Part shown: positions 25,529 to 34,430 of the stretch, one piece after another | How positions within the stretch are numbered: the first letter of the stretch is position 1 | Layout: every line of letters starts with the position of its first letter | Notes under the pieces: generated by a model | Databases searched by the model: none | Told to the model about the DNA's origin: nothing | What the model saw: only the letters and a program-made list of their open reading frames with translations | Origin: Flavobacterium chungbukense | GTDB lineage: Bacteria; Bacteroidota; Bacteroidia; Flavobacteriales; Flavobacteriaceae | Assembly: GCF_020805785.1 (NCBI RefSeq) | Contig: NZ_JAJGZV010000001.1 | Location: 806,001 to 870,000, forward strand | DNA: 64,000 bases | Direction: 5' to 3' | Translations under genes and position numbers: made by a program

Positions 25529-26887
25529 TTAAACTTTTAATAAAATAGTAAACTGAGTTCCTTTTCCCAAATCACTAATAACGCTAACAGAGCCCTGATG
25601 CGCTTTTACGATTTGATTAACATAATACAATCCTAAACCTAAGCCTTTTGTGTTGTGCAAGTTACCTTGTTCTACGCGATAAAACTTTTCAAAAAGAAAG
25701 GATTGTTTATTTTTTGCAATTCCAATTCCATCATCTTCAAAAGTGATAGAGAATTGGTTTTCAATTATTTTTGTTTTAACTGTAATGCTATTTGAACCAT
25801 ATTTTACCGCATTTTCCAAAACATTTAAAAAAGCGGTTGTTAAATGAAATTTATCCAAAACTAAAATCGTTTTCTGAGTCTGAAAATCGGTTTTAAGATT
25901 AATTTTTGGAAAAGTAATTTTAAAATCATTTACAATAGAAAGCAGAAAATCTTCGGTTTCAATTTTTTCCTTTTTTAGTTCAATTTCATTTTCCGCCAAA
26001 GAGTTTGCCATAACTTGGTCAATCAAATTCTGCAAACGATTGTTCTGACGTGAGATCGTATTTACAATCGAATTAAAATTTTCATCGTTGTCACGAATAT
26101 TTTTCTGCTCTAAAATCTTTGTAGAAATACCTAAAGTAGCCAAAGGAGTTTTAAGTTCATGCGTAATATTATTGATAAAATCGGTCTTTACATCGCTTAC
26201 TTTTTTTTGTTTGATTAAAGCTTTAATCGCAATAACAAAAAGACTGATTAGCGTTATAATGGAGAATAAAGACAAAACGAGAATAAACGTCATTCGTTTC
26301 AGAATAATCATTTCCCAATCTATTACCGAAACATACATGGAATCTTCTGTCAATAGCTTATAATCTTGATTTTCAAAAGTTCCATTGGTCGTTCTGACAT
26401 AACTTCGAACTAAAAACGCATGATTTAAAGACGCCAGATTTCCATATAATTTATTTTGGATAAAAGGCTTTTCAGAGAAAATTGTATCTGCTTTTTGAGT
26501 GTTTTTGTAAAGAATAAATTTATTCAATACAATAGCAAAATCAATCTTAAAATTAGGCAAATCTCTTTCAAACTTGTGCTGTAATTTTTGTGTAATCGCA
26601 TTTTGATATTGTGCCTGTAGAACACTGCTTTTTACGTCTAATTTGGTGTTTTTGCCTTTAATGTAATTTTCGGAAAGACTTTTATAAAGCGCCTCTTTTT
26701 TAGAAATCAGAGTTGAATCGATATCACTGTAATTGTTGGTAATCAGTCCGATTTCGTTTTTAATCTGCGTATGAAACTGCGCTACTTTATATTCGTAAGT
26801 TGTTTTTACCAAATAGCATTGTACGGTCATCAGCACTATAAGCGCGACCACAGAAAAGGCTATTAGTAAATTAATTCTTTGTTTCAT
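25529..26887 (-). CDS. Membrane sensor histidine kinase
   Basis: A 452-residue kinase. It has an N-terminal membrane helix (about 7-24), a periplasmic sensor region (about 25-195) and a second membrane helix near 198-222 (TFILVLSLFSIITLISLFVI). The HisKA domain contains the phospho-acceptor in NNITHELKTPLATLG. The HATPase domain has N box NVLENAVKYG, G1 FEDDGIGIAKNKQS, F box FEKFYRV and G2 GLGLGLYYV. All catalytic motifs are intact. It pairs with the adjacent OmpR-type regulator. The periplasmic domain has no recognisable ligand fold by eye. Confidence 0.94.
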   Translation of the reverse strand: MKQRINLLIAFSVVALIVLMTVQCYLVKTTYEYKVAQFHTQIKNEIGLITNNYSDIDSTLISKKEALYKSLSENYIKGKNTKLDVKSSVLQAQYQNAITQKLQHKFERDLPNFKIDFAIVLNKFILYKNTQKADTIFSEKPFIQNKLYGNLASLNHAFLVRSYVRTTNGTFENQDYKLLTEDSMYVSVIDWEMIILKRMTFILVLSLFSIITLISLFVIAIKALIKQKKVSDVKTDFINNITHELKTPLATLGISTKILEQKNIRDNDENFNSIVNTISRQNNRLQNLIDQVMANSLAENEIELKKEKIETEDFLLSIVNDFKITFPKINLKTDFQTQKTILVLDKFHLTTAFLNVLENAVKYGSNSITVKTKIIENQFSITFEDDGIGIAKNKQSFLFEKFYRVEQGNLHNTKGLGLGLYYVNQIVKAHQGSVSVISDLGKGTQFTILLKV

Positions 26888-27024
26888 GCCAGTTTAAAAT
26901 ACACATCAAAAATAATGCTTTTATAAGACAAAGCGCAGATTAACCTTGCATTAACCTCCAATTAACTTTCAGAACTATTTTTTCAAGTCATTTTTGCATC
27001 ACTAATCAAAATGTATTTATCAAA

Positions 27025-29139
27025 ATGAATTTGTATCTGCCTTTAAAGGTTCTTATCGCGTTGCTGTTGTTTTTCCTTTCTCTGATAGCAAATGCTCAAA
27101 ATGAAATACCTAAAGATTCTATTTCCAAAGAATTAAAGGAGGTTGTTGTTACTCAGAACAAGAAAACTTTTACTAATTCGAACGGAAATATTAAAGTTGA
27201 TGTTGCAAATTCTGTTTACAGCTCAGTTCCTAATCCGGTTGAGTTGCTTTCTAAACTTCCTTTGGTTGAAATAAGTGCTGATCGTGAAAGTATTTCGATT
27301 GTCGGCAAAGGAAATCCGCTCATTTATATCGATAACCAGACAGTAGGAATGAATGATTTGAATGCATTGTCGGTTGCAGATATCAAGACTATCGAAATTA
27401 TCCAGAATCCATCGTCAAAATATGAAGCCGAAGGCCGAGCTGTAATTTTGATCACTAGAAAATTAAGTAAAAAAGATAGTTTTAAAACGGACATTTCTGA
27501 AACGGCTTCTTTTAAAAAGAATTACAATAATTATTTAGGTTTCAATTCGAATTTTAAAAAAGGGAAAATAGAATGGAAAGCGAATTTCAATTACAACCGT
27601 CGAAATCCTTGGGAAAATCACAGTATTGCATATCAGATTCCGCAGGAAAGTATTGTTTCTGATTACAATGTGACGGCTGTTTCTAATGTAAAGCAGTATA
27701 TTTTTGGCGGAGGTTTATTTTATAAGATAAACGATGAAGATTACTTATCTGTTACGATAAATGGCAATTTGAAAAGTGATGTTTTTGATATCAATACTTT
27801 TACTTTTAATCAAAATCAGAATGATGAAAATCACGTTTTTACTATGAGTGATAATTCAAGTTCTAAAAATTTTATCAATTCATTTGTAAATTACTCAAGA
27901 AAGATAAAAGCTATAGATACAAAATTATTTGTCGGTTTTCAAGGTTCAAATTTTAATCAGCATTTATGGAGTTTGGTGCAAAACAATTATAATGAAACAG
28001 AACTGCAACTATCACAGAATCGAGACCAAAGATTTAATGTGGATGTTTTTTCGGGAAGAATTGATCTCGAAAAAAAGTTTAAAAATGAATTGAATTGGGA
28101 ATATGGCGGACTTTATTCTGCCGCAAAATCCAAATCTGATTATGATGTTTTTGATTATGAAAAGAATCAAAATACAGCTTTTGATTATTATTTTAAAGAA
28201 GCCAATGCCGCTGTTTATTCGCAGTTTTCAGGAAAAATCAAAAAAGTAGATTTTTCGGTCGGGTTGAGAGTTGAAAACACAAATGTAACCGGAAAATACA
28301 GTACAGAAAATGTTGCCTTGGTTGATAAAAACTACACCAATCTTTTTCCAAAAGCGCAATTTTCTTTTTCAATAGATAGCACAAAAAGTTTTAGTGTAGA
28401 TTATTCTAAAAGTATTTCAAGACCTAATTATTCTGCTTTGAGTATGATTGCAACCTATATCAATCCGTATTTTATTTATGGAAGTAATATCAATCTAGGG
28501 CCAACTTTTGCAGATGTCGTTTCTGCTACTTTTCAATATCATGACAAATCTGTAAAGCTGACTTTATACCAAAATAAAAATCCAATTTACCAAGATTTTG
28601 TTTTTGATAATCAAACGAATGTATTGACTTTTACGGAGAAAAATTTCCAAAAAGAATCGGGTTATAATGTTGAATTTACATTGCCTTTTACTTATAAATT
28701 TTGGACGAATACCAATTCTTTAATTTTTGCAACCAACAAAATTGAAGATGAATCAGCATTGTTTAATTCTTCCAAAACCTATTTGTATTACTATTCAAAT
28801 AACACATTTAAGCTTCCAAAAGAGTTTACATTTGTTTTGTCTTTTTGGGGCGCAACCAAACAAAAAGAAGGCGTTTTTGAGCGAAATGCAAAACTGATTT
28901 TTGATATGTCGCTGGCAAAATCTTTCGGTAAAAATTGGAATTGTACTTTAAACTATAATGATGTTTTTAAAAATACAATTTACACGGAAAGATTTACAAT
29001 CAATAACATAAGTTCGAGAGCCAGATATTTTGTCGATGCAAATGAAGTTTCTATAACGCTTCGTTATTCTTTTGGGAAAATCAAAGAAAGTGAGTTTAAA
29101 GAAAAAAGTGTCAATGAGAATGAAAGCCGAATTCGATAA
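27025..29139 (+). CDS. Outer-membrane beta-barrel receptor (TonB-receptor-like, OMP_b-brl_3 type)
   Basis: A 704-residue outer-membrane protein with a signal peptide (LFFLSLIANAQ) and a plug-like domain at about 40-150 (LKEVVVTQNKK, VELLSKLPLVEIS, IKTIEIIQNPSSKYEAEGRAVILI). The large beta-barrel ends SITLRYSFGKIKESEF. It lacks the N-terminal carboxypeptidase-like domain often seen in the family, so the mature protein begins almost directly with the plug. The substrate is unknown. It is divergent from a two-component pair and about 137 bases from the kinase start, so regulation by that pair is plausible. Confidence 0.88.
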   Translation: MNLYLPLKVLIALLLFFLSLIANAQNEIPKDSISKELKEVVVTQNKKTFTNSNGNIKVDVANSVYSSVPNPVELLSKLPLVEISADRESISIVGKGNPLIYIDNQTVGMNDLNALSVADIKTIEIIQNPSSKYEAEGRAVILITRKLSKKDSFKTDISETASFKKNYNNYLGFNSNFKKGKIEWKANFNYNRRNPWENHSIAYQIPQESIVSDYNVTAVSNVKQYIFGGGLFYKINDEDYLSVTINGNLKSDVFDINTFTFNQNQNDENHVFTMSDNSSSKNFINSFVNYSRKIKAIDTKLFVGFQGSNFNQHLWSLVQNNYNETELQLSQNRDQRFNVDVFSGRIDLEKKFKNELNWEYGGLYSAAKSKSDYDVFDYEKNQNTAFDYYFKEANAAVYSQFSGKIKKVDFSVGLRVENTNVTGKYSTENVALVDKNYTNLFPKAQFSFSIDSTKSFSVDYSKSISRPNYSALSMIATYINPYFIYGSNINLGPTFADVVSATFQYHDKSVKLTLYQNKNPIYQDFVFDNQTNVLTFTEKNFQKESGYNVEFTLPFTYKFWTNTNSLIFATNKIEDESALFNSSKTYLYYYSNNTFKLPKEFTFVLSFWGATKQKEGVFERNAKLIFDMSLAKSFGKNWNCTLNYNDVFKNTIYTERFTINNISSRARYFVDANEVSITLRYSFGKIKESEFKEKSVNENESRIR

Positions 29140-29161
29140 AGAAATGAAATTTCAAAAAAAT

Positions 29162-29206
29162 AAAAAATCCAAATTCTAACTGTTAAAATGGAATTTGGAT
29201 TTTTAC
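29162..29206. terminator. Bidirectional terminator between the receptor gene and rsmD
   Basis: The stem AAAAATCCAAATTC / GAATTTGGATTTTT has a 14-base loop, with A and T tracts at the ends. It sits between two convergent genes. Confidence 0.85.
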
Positions 29207-29226
29207 TATTATAAAATGGAATTAAA

Positions 29227-29832
29227 TTAACCTTCGTCTTCTTCAGATTCTTTTTTAGAACTATCGTGTGGTAATTCTTCATCGTCGTCGGTTGAATTTA
29301 GTTCGAAGAAACTAAAAAAAGAACCGCCATAACTTTTCTGAAACGAAAAATTACTCATATGATCTAATTTAGTATATTTAGAATGTTCGATAATCATCAT
29401 TCCGTCATCTTCAAGTAAATCTCTTTCAAAAACGGTCAGAACAATTTTTTCAAAAGTTGCCTGATCCAATCCATAAGGAGGATCGGCGAAAATAATGTCG
29501 TAAGTTGTTTTCGAGTTTTCTAAGAATTTGAAAACATCGCTTTTAGTTGCCGCAATATCAAAATCATATTCTGACGAAACTTGTTTGATAAATTTAACGC
29601 ATCCAAAATCACCGTCGACAGAGGTAATTGGTGCGCTTCCGCGTGAAGCAAATTCGTAACTAATATTGCCAGTTCCTGAAAAAAGATCTAAAACCTTTAA
29701 GCTGTCAAAACTAAAATGATTGTTCAAAACATTGAATAATGCTTCTTTGCTCATATCAGTTGTGGGTCTTACAGGTAGATTTTTCGGCGGAAAAATTCTG
29801 CGTCCTTTGTATTTTCCTGAAATGATTCTCAT
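29227..29832 (-). CDS. rsmD: 16S rRNA (guanine966-N2)-methyltransferase
   Basis: This SAM-dependent enzyme methylates G966 of 16S rRNA. Signatures: N-terminal MRIISGKYKGRRI, RPTTDMSKEALFNVL, SAM-binding LDLFSGTGNISYEFASRG near residues 46-63, and catalytic FADPPYGLD near 115-123. It has an unusual acidic C-terminal tail (TDDDEELPHDSSKKESEEDE) beyond the methyltransferase fold. Its ATG overlaps the TGA of the DUF3822 gene (ATGA), which indicates translational coupling. Confidence 0.94.
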   Translation of the reverse strand: MRIISGKYKGRRIFPPKNLPVRPTTDMSKEALFNVLNNHFSFDSLKVLDLFSGTGNISYEFASRGSAPITSVDGDFGCVKFIKQVSSEYDFDIAATKSDVFKFLENSKTTYDIIFADPPYGLDQATFEKIVLTVFERDLLEDDGMMIIEHSKYTKLDHMSNFSFQKSYGGSFFSFFELNSTDDDEELPHDSSKKESEEDEG

Positions 29833-30650
29833 GATTGAAATAAAATATAATGTTTTTGATTTTCAGCTATTGAAAAGCTATTTTTCTCTTGTAATTTCGT
29901 TACATCCATAAAAGAAATATGACGAACATATTTGTATGCAATAGCATAAAATGGATCATTTTCCTTAATAGTTCCTAATAATTCTAGTTTGAAACTCTCC
30001 GGATTCATGCTTAATTGCTCCGCTGTAAATAAAATATAGTAGATAAAATCTTCTGGAGTGTTATATTCAAACGAGTTAAATAACAATAACTTCTGATTCT
30101 GAACCACGATAATTTCGAAATTACCAGGATTAAAATTCACAACCATTTTTTTATCATCATCATTGCGAGAATGGTCTAATATTTTTTCAACCAAAATGCT
30201 GTTTGCATGTTTGTAGTCAAAAGAACCAACATTATCAATTAAAAAATTATTGATGTTCACATACGGAATATAAACTGAATTCATCTGATAATTTGATATT
30301 TCATCAAAAGTAAAAAAATCTGTTTCGAAAACCTTTGTGGTATATTGCAGATAGCTTCCTAAGTAATTCTCATCGAACAAAGCTGAAGGTACAAAAGTCG
30401 AAAGATTGTTGGTGTGAATAACCATTATTTCATCATAAATTCCTTTTAATTCAGGATTATTCTTAAAAGCATTAGCAAACAAATCTTCAATTTTTGTTGA
30501 TTTGTTTGAGGTGTCAAATTGAATTTCTTTAAACGAAGTAATGACATTATTTAAAGTATCAAAACAGCAATATGAGAATCCCGTTAGAGAAACCTGAATA
30601 GAAAGTTTTTTGTAATTTTTAGAAGTAATGTTAGTGTTTTGTAATGACAT
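29829..30650 (-). CDS. DUF3822-family protein
   Basis: A protein of about 273 residues from the ATG at 30650 (MSLQNTNITSKNYKKLSIQVSLTGFSYCCFD); a longer in-frame start at 30707 adds 19 residues and seems less natural. The family, found next to rsmD in many Bacteroidota, has no known function. The sequence alternates LSIQVSLTGFSYCCFDTLNN, VYIPYVNINNFLIDNVGSFD and NFEIIVVQNQKLLLFNSF, which suggests paired sugar-kinase/actin-like sub-domains; this is an impression only. It is translationally coupled to rsmD. Confidence 0.8.
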   Translation of the reverse strand: MSLQNTNITSKNYKKLSIQVSLTGFSYCCFDTLNNVITSFKEIQFDTSNKSTKIEDLFANAFKNNPELKGIYDEIMVIHTNNLSTFVPSALFDENYLGSYLQYTTKVFETDFFTFDEISNYQMNSVYIPYVNINNFLIDNVGSFDYKHANSILVEKILDHSRNDDDKKMVVNFNPGNFEIIVVQNQKLLLFNSFEYNTPEDFIYYILFTAEQLSMNPESFKLELLGTIKENDPFYAIAYKYVRHISFMDVTKLQEKNSFSIAENQKHYILFQS

Positions 30651-31015
30651 AGTTGATTTACAATTCGTTACCTGTTTTAAATCAAGAAAGAATTTAAGCG
30701 ACCACAAACTTACAAATTAAAAAGGAACAATTATAATTGCAATTTCAAAAAACAATTTGGATTTAACTTTAAAGTAAGGTTAAGAAAAAGTATATTTATT
30801 TGAATTTTAATAAGTTGTGATTTTATCAGTTGACATTTGATTGTTTTCTGAATATTTCATTATCCCAAATATTATCATTTAGCGAGCAATTGATATTGTT
30901 ATTGAATTTGAATTTGAGTTTGAATTTGAGTTTGAATTTGATATTGTAATTGCCACTGAATTTGATATTGCCATTGCCATTAAAAAAAGCGACCTTTGTA
31001 TTTCAATACTATTTT
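30651..31015. other. Intergenic region with a 12-base tandem repeat
   Basis: No gene is seen between the divergent DUF3822 and helicase genes. At about 30903-30941 a TTTGAATTTGAG unit repeats roughly three times, followed by GATATTG/CCATTGCC words. This is a simple-sequence tract upstream of the helicase gene and could vary in length. Confidence 0.6.
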
Positions 31016-32425
31016 ATGAATTCTGCACTGTTTTACGGTATTTTACAAAAACGATTTCCTTTTGCACCAACTTACAAACAGGATATTTTTTTTCAAAAAA
31101 TTGCGATTTTTTTAACGGAACCTCAAAATGATACGATTTTCGTTCTGAAAGGATACGCAGGAACAGGAAAAACAACTGTTATCTCTACTATCGTAAATAA
31201 TTTGGGTGATATCAATAAAAAGTATGTTTTGCTGGCACCAACAGGACGCGCGGCAAAAGTAATTGCTAATTATTCTAATAATCCAGCATTTACCATTCAT
31301 AAAAAAATCTATTTTCCAAAAAAATCTTCTGGTGGAGGAGTAGCTTTTACGAAACAAGTCAACAAACATAAAAATACCATTTTCATTGTAGACGAGGCAT
31401 CTATGATTTCAGATAGTACGCTGGATAGTGATTCACTTCTAGACGATTTAATTAATTATGTATATTCTGGAAACAATTGTAAAATGATTCTTTTAGGAGA
31501 TACAGCGCAGCTTCCTCCAGTAAATTTAGATATAAGTCCAGCATTAGATATTCAGACTTTAGGCATTCATTACAATAAAGAAATTGAACATATTGAACTT
31601 GACGAAGTAATGCGTCAAGAAGAAAATTCAGGTATTTTGTACAATGCCACAGAATTAAGAGAATTGCTAAAAGAGAGTTTTATTACTGAATTTAAATTCA
31701 ATGTAAAAAAATTCAAAGATATTGTCAGATTAACCGATGGTTATGATATCCAGGATGCTATAAATATGGCTTACAGCAATTATAGTATTGAAGATACCGC
31801 TTTTATTGTACGTTCTAATAAAAGAGCAAACCAATACAACGAACAGATTCGTAGCCGTATATTATTTAAAGAAAGCGAACTTTCGGTTGGTGATTTCTTA
31901 ATGGTTGTAAAAAACAATTATTTCTGGCTAAAAGAAACCGACGAAGCAGGATTTATTGCCAACGGTGACATTATTGAAGTTCTAGAACTTTTTGGAATCA
32001 AAGAATTGTACGGTTATACTTTTGCAAAAGTAAAGATCAGAATGGTTGATTATCCAGAACAAAAACCTTTTGAAACAGTTTTAATTTTAGATACTTTAAA
32101 AAGCGAATCACCTTCTTTGACTTATGAAGAATCGAATCGTTTATACGAAGAAGTAATGAAGGACTATGAAGACGAACCAACTAAATATAAGAGATTCCAA
32201 AAGGTAAAAGAGAACGAATATTTTAACGGACTACAGGTTAAATTTTCTTATGCGATTACGTGTCATAAATCTCAGGGAGGGCAGTGGAATACTGTTTTTA
32301 TCGAACAGCCGTACCTGCCAAACGGAATTGACCGCGATTACATAAGATGGCTTTATACCGCAATGACACGTGCAAAAAATAAGTTATATTTGATAGGATT
32401 TAAAGACGAGAGTTTTGAGGAATAA
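31016..32425 (+). CDS. RecD/Pif1-like ATP-dependent DNA helicase
   Basis: A 469-residue superfamily 1 helicase. Walker A is VLKGYAGTGKTTVISTIV, followed by APTGRAAKVIANYS (motif Ia) and FIVDEASMISDSTL (Walker B). LLGDTAQLPPV is motif III. The C-terminal UvrD-like part has FSYAITCHKSQGGQW (motif V) and RWLYTAMTRAKNKLYLIG (motif VI). This is the short, RecD-like/exodeoxyribonuclease V alpha-type helicase common in Bacteroidota, working outside RecBCD. I chose the ATG at 31016 because the upstream extension would need a TTG start within repeat-rich DNA. Confidence 0.9.
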   Translation: MNSALFYGILQKRFPFAPTYKQDIFFQKIAIFLTEPQNDTIFVLKGYAGTGKTTVISTIVNNLGDINKKYVLLAPTGRAAKVIANYSNNPAFTIHKKIYFPKKSSGGGVAFTKQVNKHKNTIFIVDEASMISDSTLDSDSLLDDLINYVYSGNNCKMILLGDTAQLPPVNLDISPALDIQTLGIHYNKEIEHIELDEVMRQEENSGILYNATELRELLKESFITEFKFNVKKFKDIVRLTDGYDIQDAINMAYSNYSIEDTAFIVRSNKRANQYNEQIRSRILFKESELSVGDFLMVVKNNYFWLKETDEAGFIANGDIIEVLELFGIKELYGYTFAKVKIRMVDYPEQKPFETVLILDTLKSESPSLTYEESNRLYEEVMKDYEDEPTKYKRFQKVKENEYFNGLQVKFSYAITCHKSQGGQWNTVFIEQPYLPNGIDRDYIRWLYTAMTRAKNKLYLIGFKDESFEE

Positions 32426-32427
32426 AA

Positions 32428-32498
32428 CACTAATTTCACGAATTAGCACGAATTTTTTTGATTTAGATTAGTGCGAATCTGTGTAATCCGTGTTTAAA
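32428..32498. repeat. Intergenic inverted repeat, 'TTAGTGC-AATTCGTG' family
   Basis: Arms ACACTAATTTCACGAATTAG...CACGAATTT and GATTAGTGCGAATCTGTGTAATCCGTGT. It is related in wording to the element at 15936-16028. It sits between the helicase and ygiD genes. Confidence 0.65.
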
Positions 32499-32508
32499 TA
32501 TTTTTACA

Positions 32509-33339
32509 ATGACAACACTAAACGATTTACATTCGATTTCGTCAATGTTTTCGAATACTGATAAAATGCCAGTTCTTTTTTTAGGACACGGCAGTCCTAT
32601 GAATGCCATTGAAGAAAATCAGTTTGTAGCTGGTTTTCGTACTTTGGCTAAAACCTTGCCACAGCCAAACGCTATTTTGTGTGTATCTGCACATTGGTTT
32701 ACAAAAGGAACAAAAGTCACTTCGATGGAAATGCCAAGAACGATTCATGATTTTGGAGGTTTTCCGCAAGCACTTTTTGATGTGCAATATCCAGCAAAAG
32801 GAAGTCCTGAATTAGCTCTAGAAACTCAGAAAATTTTAGATCCTGTAATGGTCGAATTAGATGAGCATTGGGGATTAGATCATGGTGCTTGGAGTGTCAT
32901 TAAACATTTATATCCAAATGCAGATGTTCCTGTAATTCAACTGAGCATCGATTATACAAAATCGGGACAATACCATTTTGAATTGGCTCAGAAACTTCAG
33001 GCACTTCGTTATAAAGGTGTTTTAATTATCGGGAGCGGTAATATTGTTCATAATCTTAGAATGGTTGATTTTAGAAATTTTGACAAAGATAATTACGGTT
33101 ACGATTGGGCAATTGAAGCACGTGAAACGGTAAATAATTATTTGTTAGATGGAAATTTCCAGCCTTTGATTGATTTTGAAAAATTGAACAAAGCGATTCA
33201 ATTGGCGGTTCCAACGCCAGAACATTATCTTCCGTTATTATATACTTTAGGCTTAAAAGATAAAACGGATGAAATTGAACTTTTTAATGATAAATTATTA
33301 GCGGGTTCTTTGAGTATGACTTCGGTAAAAATAATGTAA
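32509..33339 (+). CDS. ygiD: 4,5-DOPA dioxygenase extradiol-like protein
   Basis: A 276-residue class III extradiol ring-cleavage dioxygenase-fold protein (YgiD/DODA family). It has PVLFLGHGSPMNAIE with the first metal-ligand His, VSAHWFTKG (second His), WGLDHGAWSVIKHLYP (catalytic DHG) and GVLIIGSGNIVHNLR (third His). E. coli YgiD opens the ring of L-DOPA in vitro; the physiological substrate here is unknown. The catalytic residues appear intact. It follows the helicase gene after a repeat element and is likely transcribed separately. Confidence 0.9.
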   Translation: MTTLNDLHSISSMFSNTDKMPVLFLGHGSPMNAIEENQFVAGFRTLAKTLPQPNAILCVSAHWFTKGTKVTSMEMPRTIHDFGGFPQALFDVQYPAKGSPELALETQKILDPVMVELDEHWGLDHGAWSVIKHLYPNADVPVIQLSIDYTKSGQYHFELAQKLQALRYKGVLIIGSGNIVHNLRMVDFRNFDKDNYGYDWAIEARETVNNYLLDGNFQPLIDFEKLNKAIQLAVPTPEHYLPLLYTLGLKDKTDEIELFNDKLLAGSLSMTSVKIM

Positions 33340-33340
33340 A

Positions 33341-33458
33341 AACTTTGCGAATCTCTGCGAAATCTTTGTGCATCTTTGCGTTATAGCTTTCACGGAGATT
33401 CACAAAAGAATAAATTAATAATGAGGATGAGATTGCTTCGTTCCTCGCAATGACATAA
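33341..33458. repeat. Intergenic repeat fragments upstream of kdsB
   Basis: CTTTGCGAATCTCTGCGAAA with a related TTTGCG...ACGGAGATTCACAAA, then 'GATTGCTTCGTTCCTCGCAATGAC', words known as dispersed repeats in Flavobacterium. They resemble parts of the element at 23741. No gene is present. Confidence 0.5.
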
Positions 33459-33461
33459 AGA

Positions 33462-34196
33462 ATGAAAATAATAGCGGTAATTCCAGCGCGATACGCATCA
33501 ACACGTTTTCCTGCAAAGCTAATGCAGGATCTAGGAGGAAAAACAGTAATTTTAAGAACTTACGAAGCGGCAGTATCTACAAATTTATTTGACGATGTTT
33601 TTGTAGTAACCGATTCAGATTTGATTTTTGATGAAATCGTTTCTAATGGAGGAAAAGCCATTATGAGCATCAAAGAACATGAATCTGGAAGCGACCGAAT
33701 CGCCGAGGCAATTGCAGACCTAGATGTTGATATTGTAGTAAATGTGCAAGGAGATGAACCTTTTACAGAAGCAGGACCTTTAGCGGATGTTTTATCTGTT
33801 TTTAAAAATGATGCAGATAAAAAAATTGATTTAGCTTCGTTAATGCGTGAAATTACAGATGAAGAAGAAATCAATAATCCGAATCATGTAAAAGTGGTGG
33901 TAGATCAATCACAGTTTGCGTTGTATTTTTCTCGTTCTGTAATTCCGTATCCAAGAGAAAAAAACGTCGGTGTAAGATATTTTCAGCACATCGGAATTTA
34001 CGCTTTTAGAAAACAAGCCTTATTAGATTTTCACAGCCTTCCTATGAAGACATTAGAAGCTTCTGAGAAACTGGAGCAGTTACGTTATTTAGAGTTCGGA
34101 AAACGCATTAAAATGGTCGAAACAACGCATGTCGGAATTGGAATCGATACGGCTGAAGATTTGGAAAGAGCTAGAGCAATGTTGAAGGATATTTAA
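33462..34196 (+). CDS. kdsB: 3-deoxy-manno-octulosonate cytidylyltransferase
   Basis: This enzyme activates Kdo as CMP-Kdo for lipopolysaccharide core synthesis in the cytosol. The 244 residues are of normal length. Signatures are [21 protein letters not shown] at the N-terminus, [20 protein letters not shown] (Mg/nucleotide site) near residues 92-100, and [15 protein letters not shown] near 168-182. The final [13 protein letters not shown] is the family C-terminal motif. It is followed by a heptamer tandem repeat and a large inverted repeat. Confidence 0.96.
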   Translation: MKIIAVIPARYASTRFPAKLMQDLGGKTVILRTYEAAVSTNLFDDVFVVTDSDLIFDEIVSNGGKAIMSIKEHESGSDRIAEAIADLDVDIVVNVQGDEPFTEAGPLADVLSVFKNDADKKIDLASLMREITDEEEINNPNHVKVVVDQSQFALYFSRSVIPYPREKNVGVRYFQHIGIYAFRKQALLDFHSLPMKTLEASEKLEQLRYLEFGKRIKMVETTHVGIGIDTAEDLERARAMLKDI

Positions 34197-34231
34197 TTAA
34201 TTGTTAATTGTTAATTGTTAATTGTTAATTG
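34197..34231. repeat. Tandem heptamer repeat (TTAATTG)n
   Basis: About five consecutive TTAATTG/TTGTTAA units directly after the kdsB stop codon. Low-complexity, potentially unstable in length. Confidence 0.8.
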
Positions 34232-34251
34232 AATAATTATTATCCATAATC

Positions 34252-34352
34252 TTGTCATTTCGACGAAGGATAAATCTCCGTAAATAGCTCGACAAAGATT
34301 GATTGGCATTGCGGAGTTTCTCGCGGAGATTTCTCCTTCGTCGAAATGACAA
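34252..34352. repeat. Large intergenic inverted repeat 'GTCATTTCGACGAAGGA'
   Basis: Two 29-base arms at 34252-34280 and 34324-34352 are complementary with one mismatch (GTCATTTCGACGAAGGA...AATCTCCG). This is the typical dispersed 'GTCATTTCGACGAAGGAGAAATCTC' element of Flavobacterium. It lies between the convergent kdsB and E1 genes. Confidence 0.8.
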
Positions 34353-34380
34353 AACTGATTGGTTACTTTGGGTAAAAACA

Positions 34381-34411
34381 AAAAACGCTCCAAATTCTTG
34401 GAGCGTTTTTC
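34381..34411 (-). terminator. Terminator of the E1 dehydrogenase gene
   Basis: The stem AAAAACGCTCC / GGAGCGTTTTT has an 8-base loop; read leftwards it ends in five T. It lies about 20 bases beyond the stop codon. Confidence 0.85.
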
Positions 34412-34430
34412 TTTATCTATAAGATATAAA

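Noticed and set aside
33560..33874. 104-residue open frame antisense to kdsB
   Set aside because: Serine-rich antisense shadow of the kdsB coding sequence.
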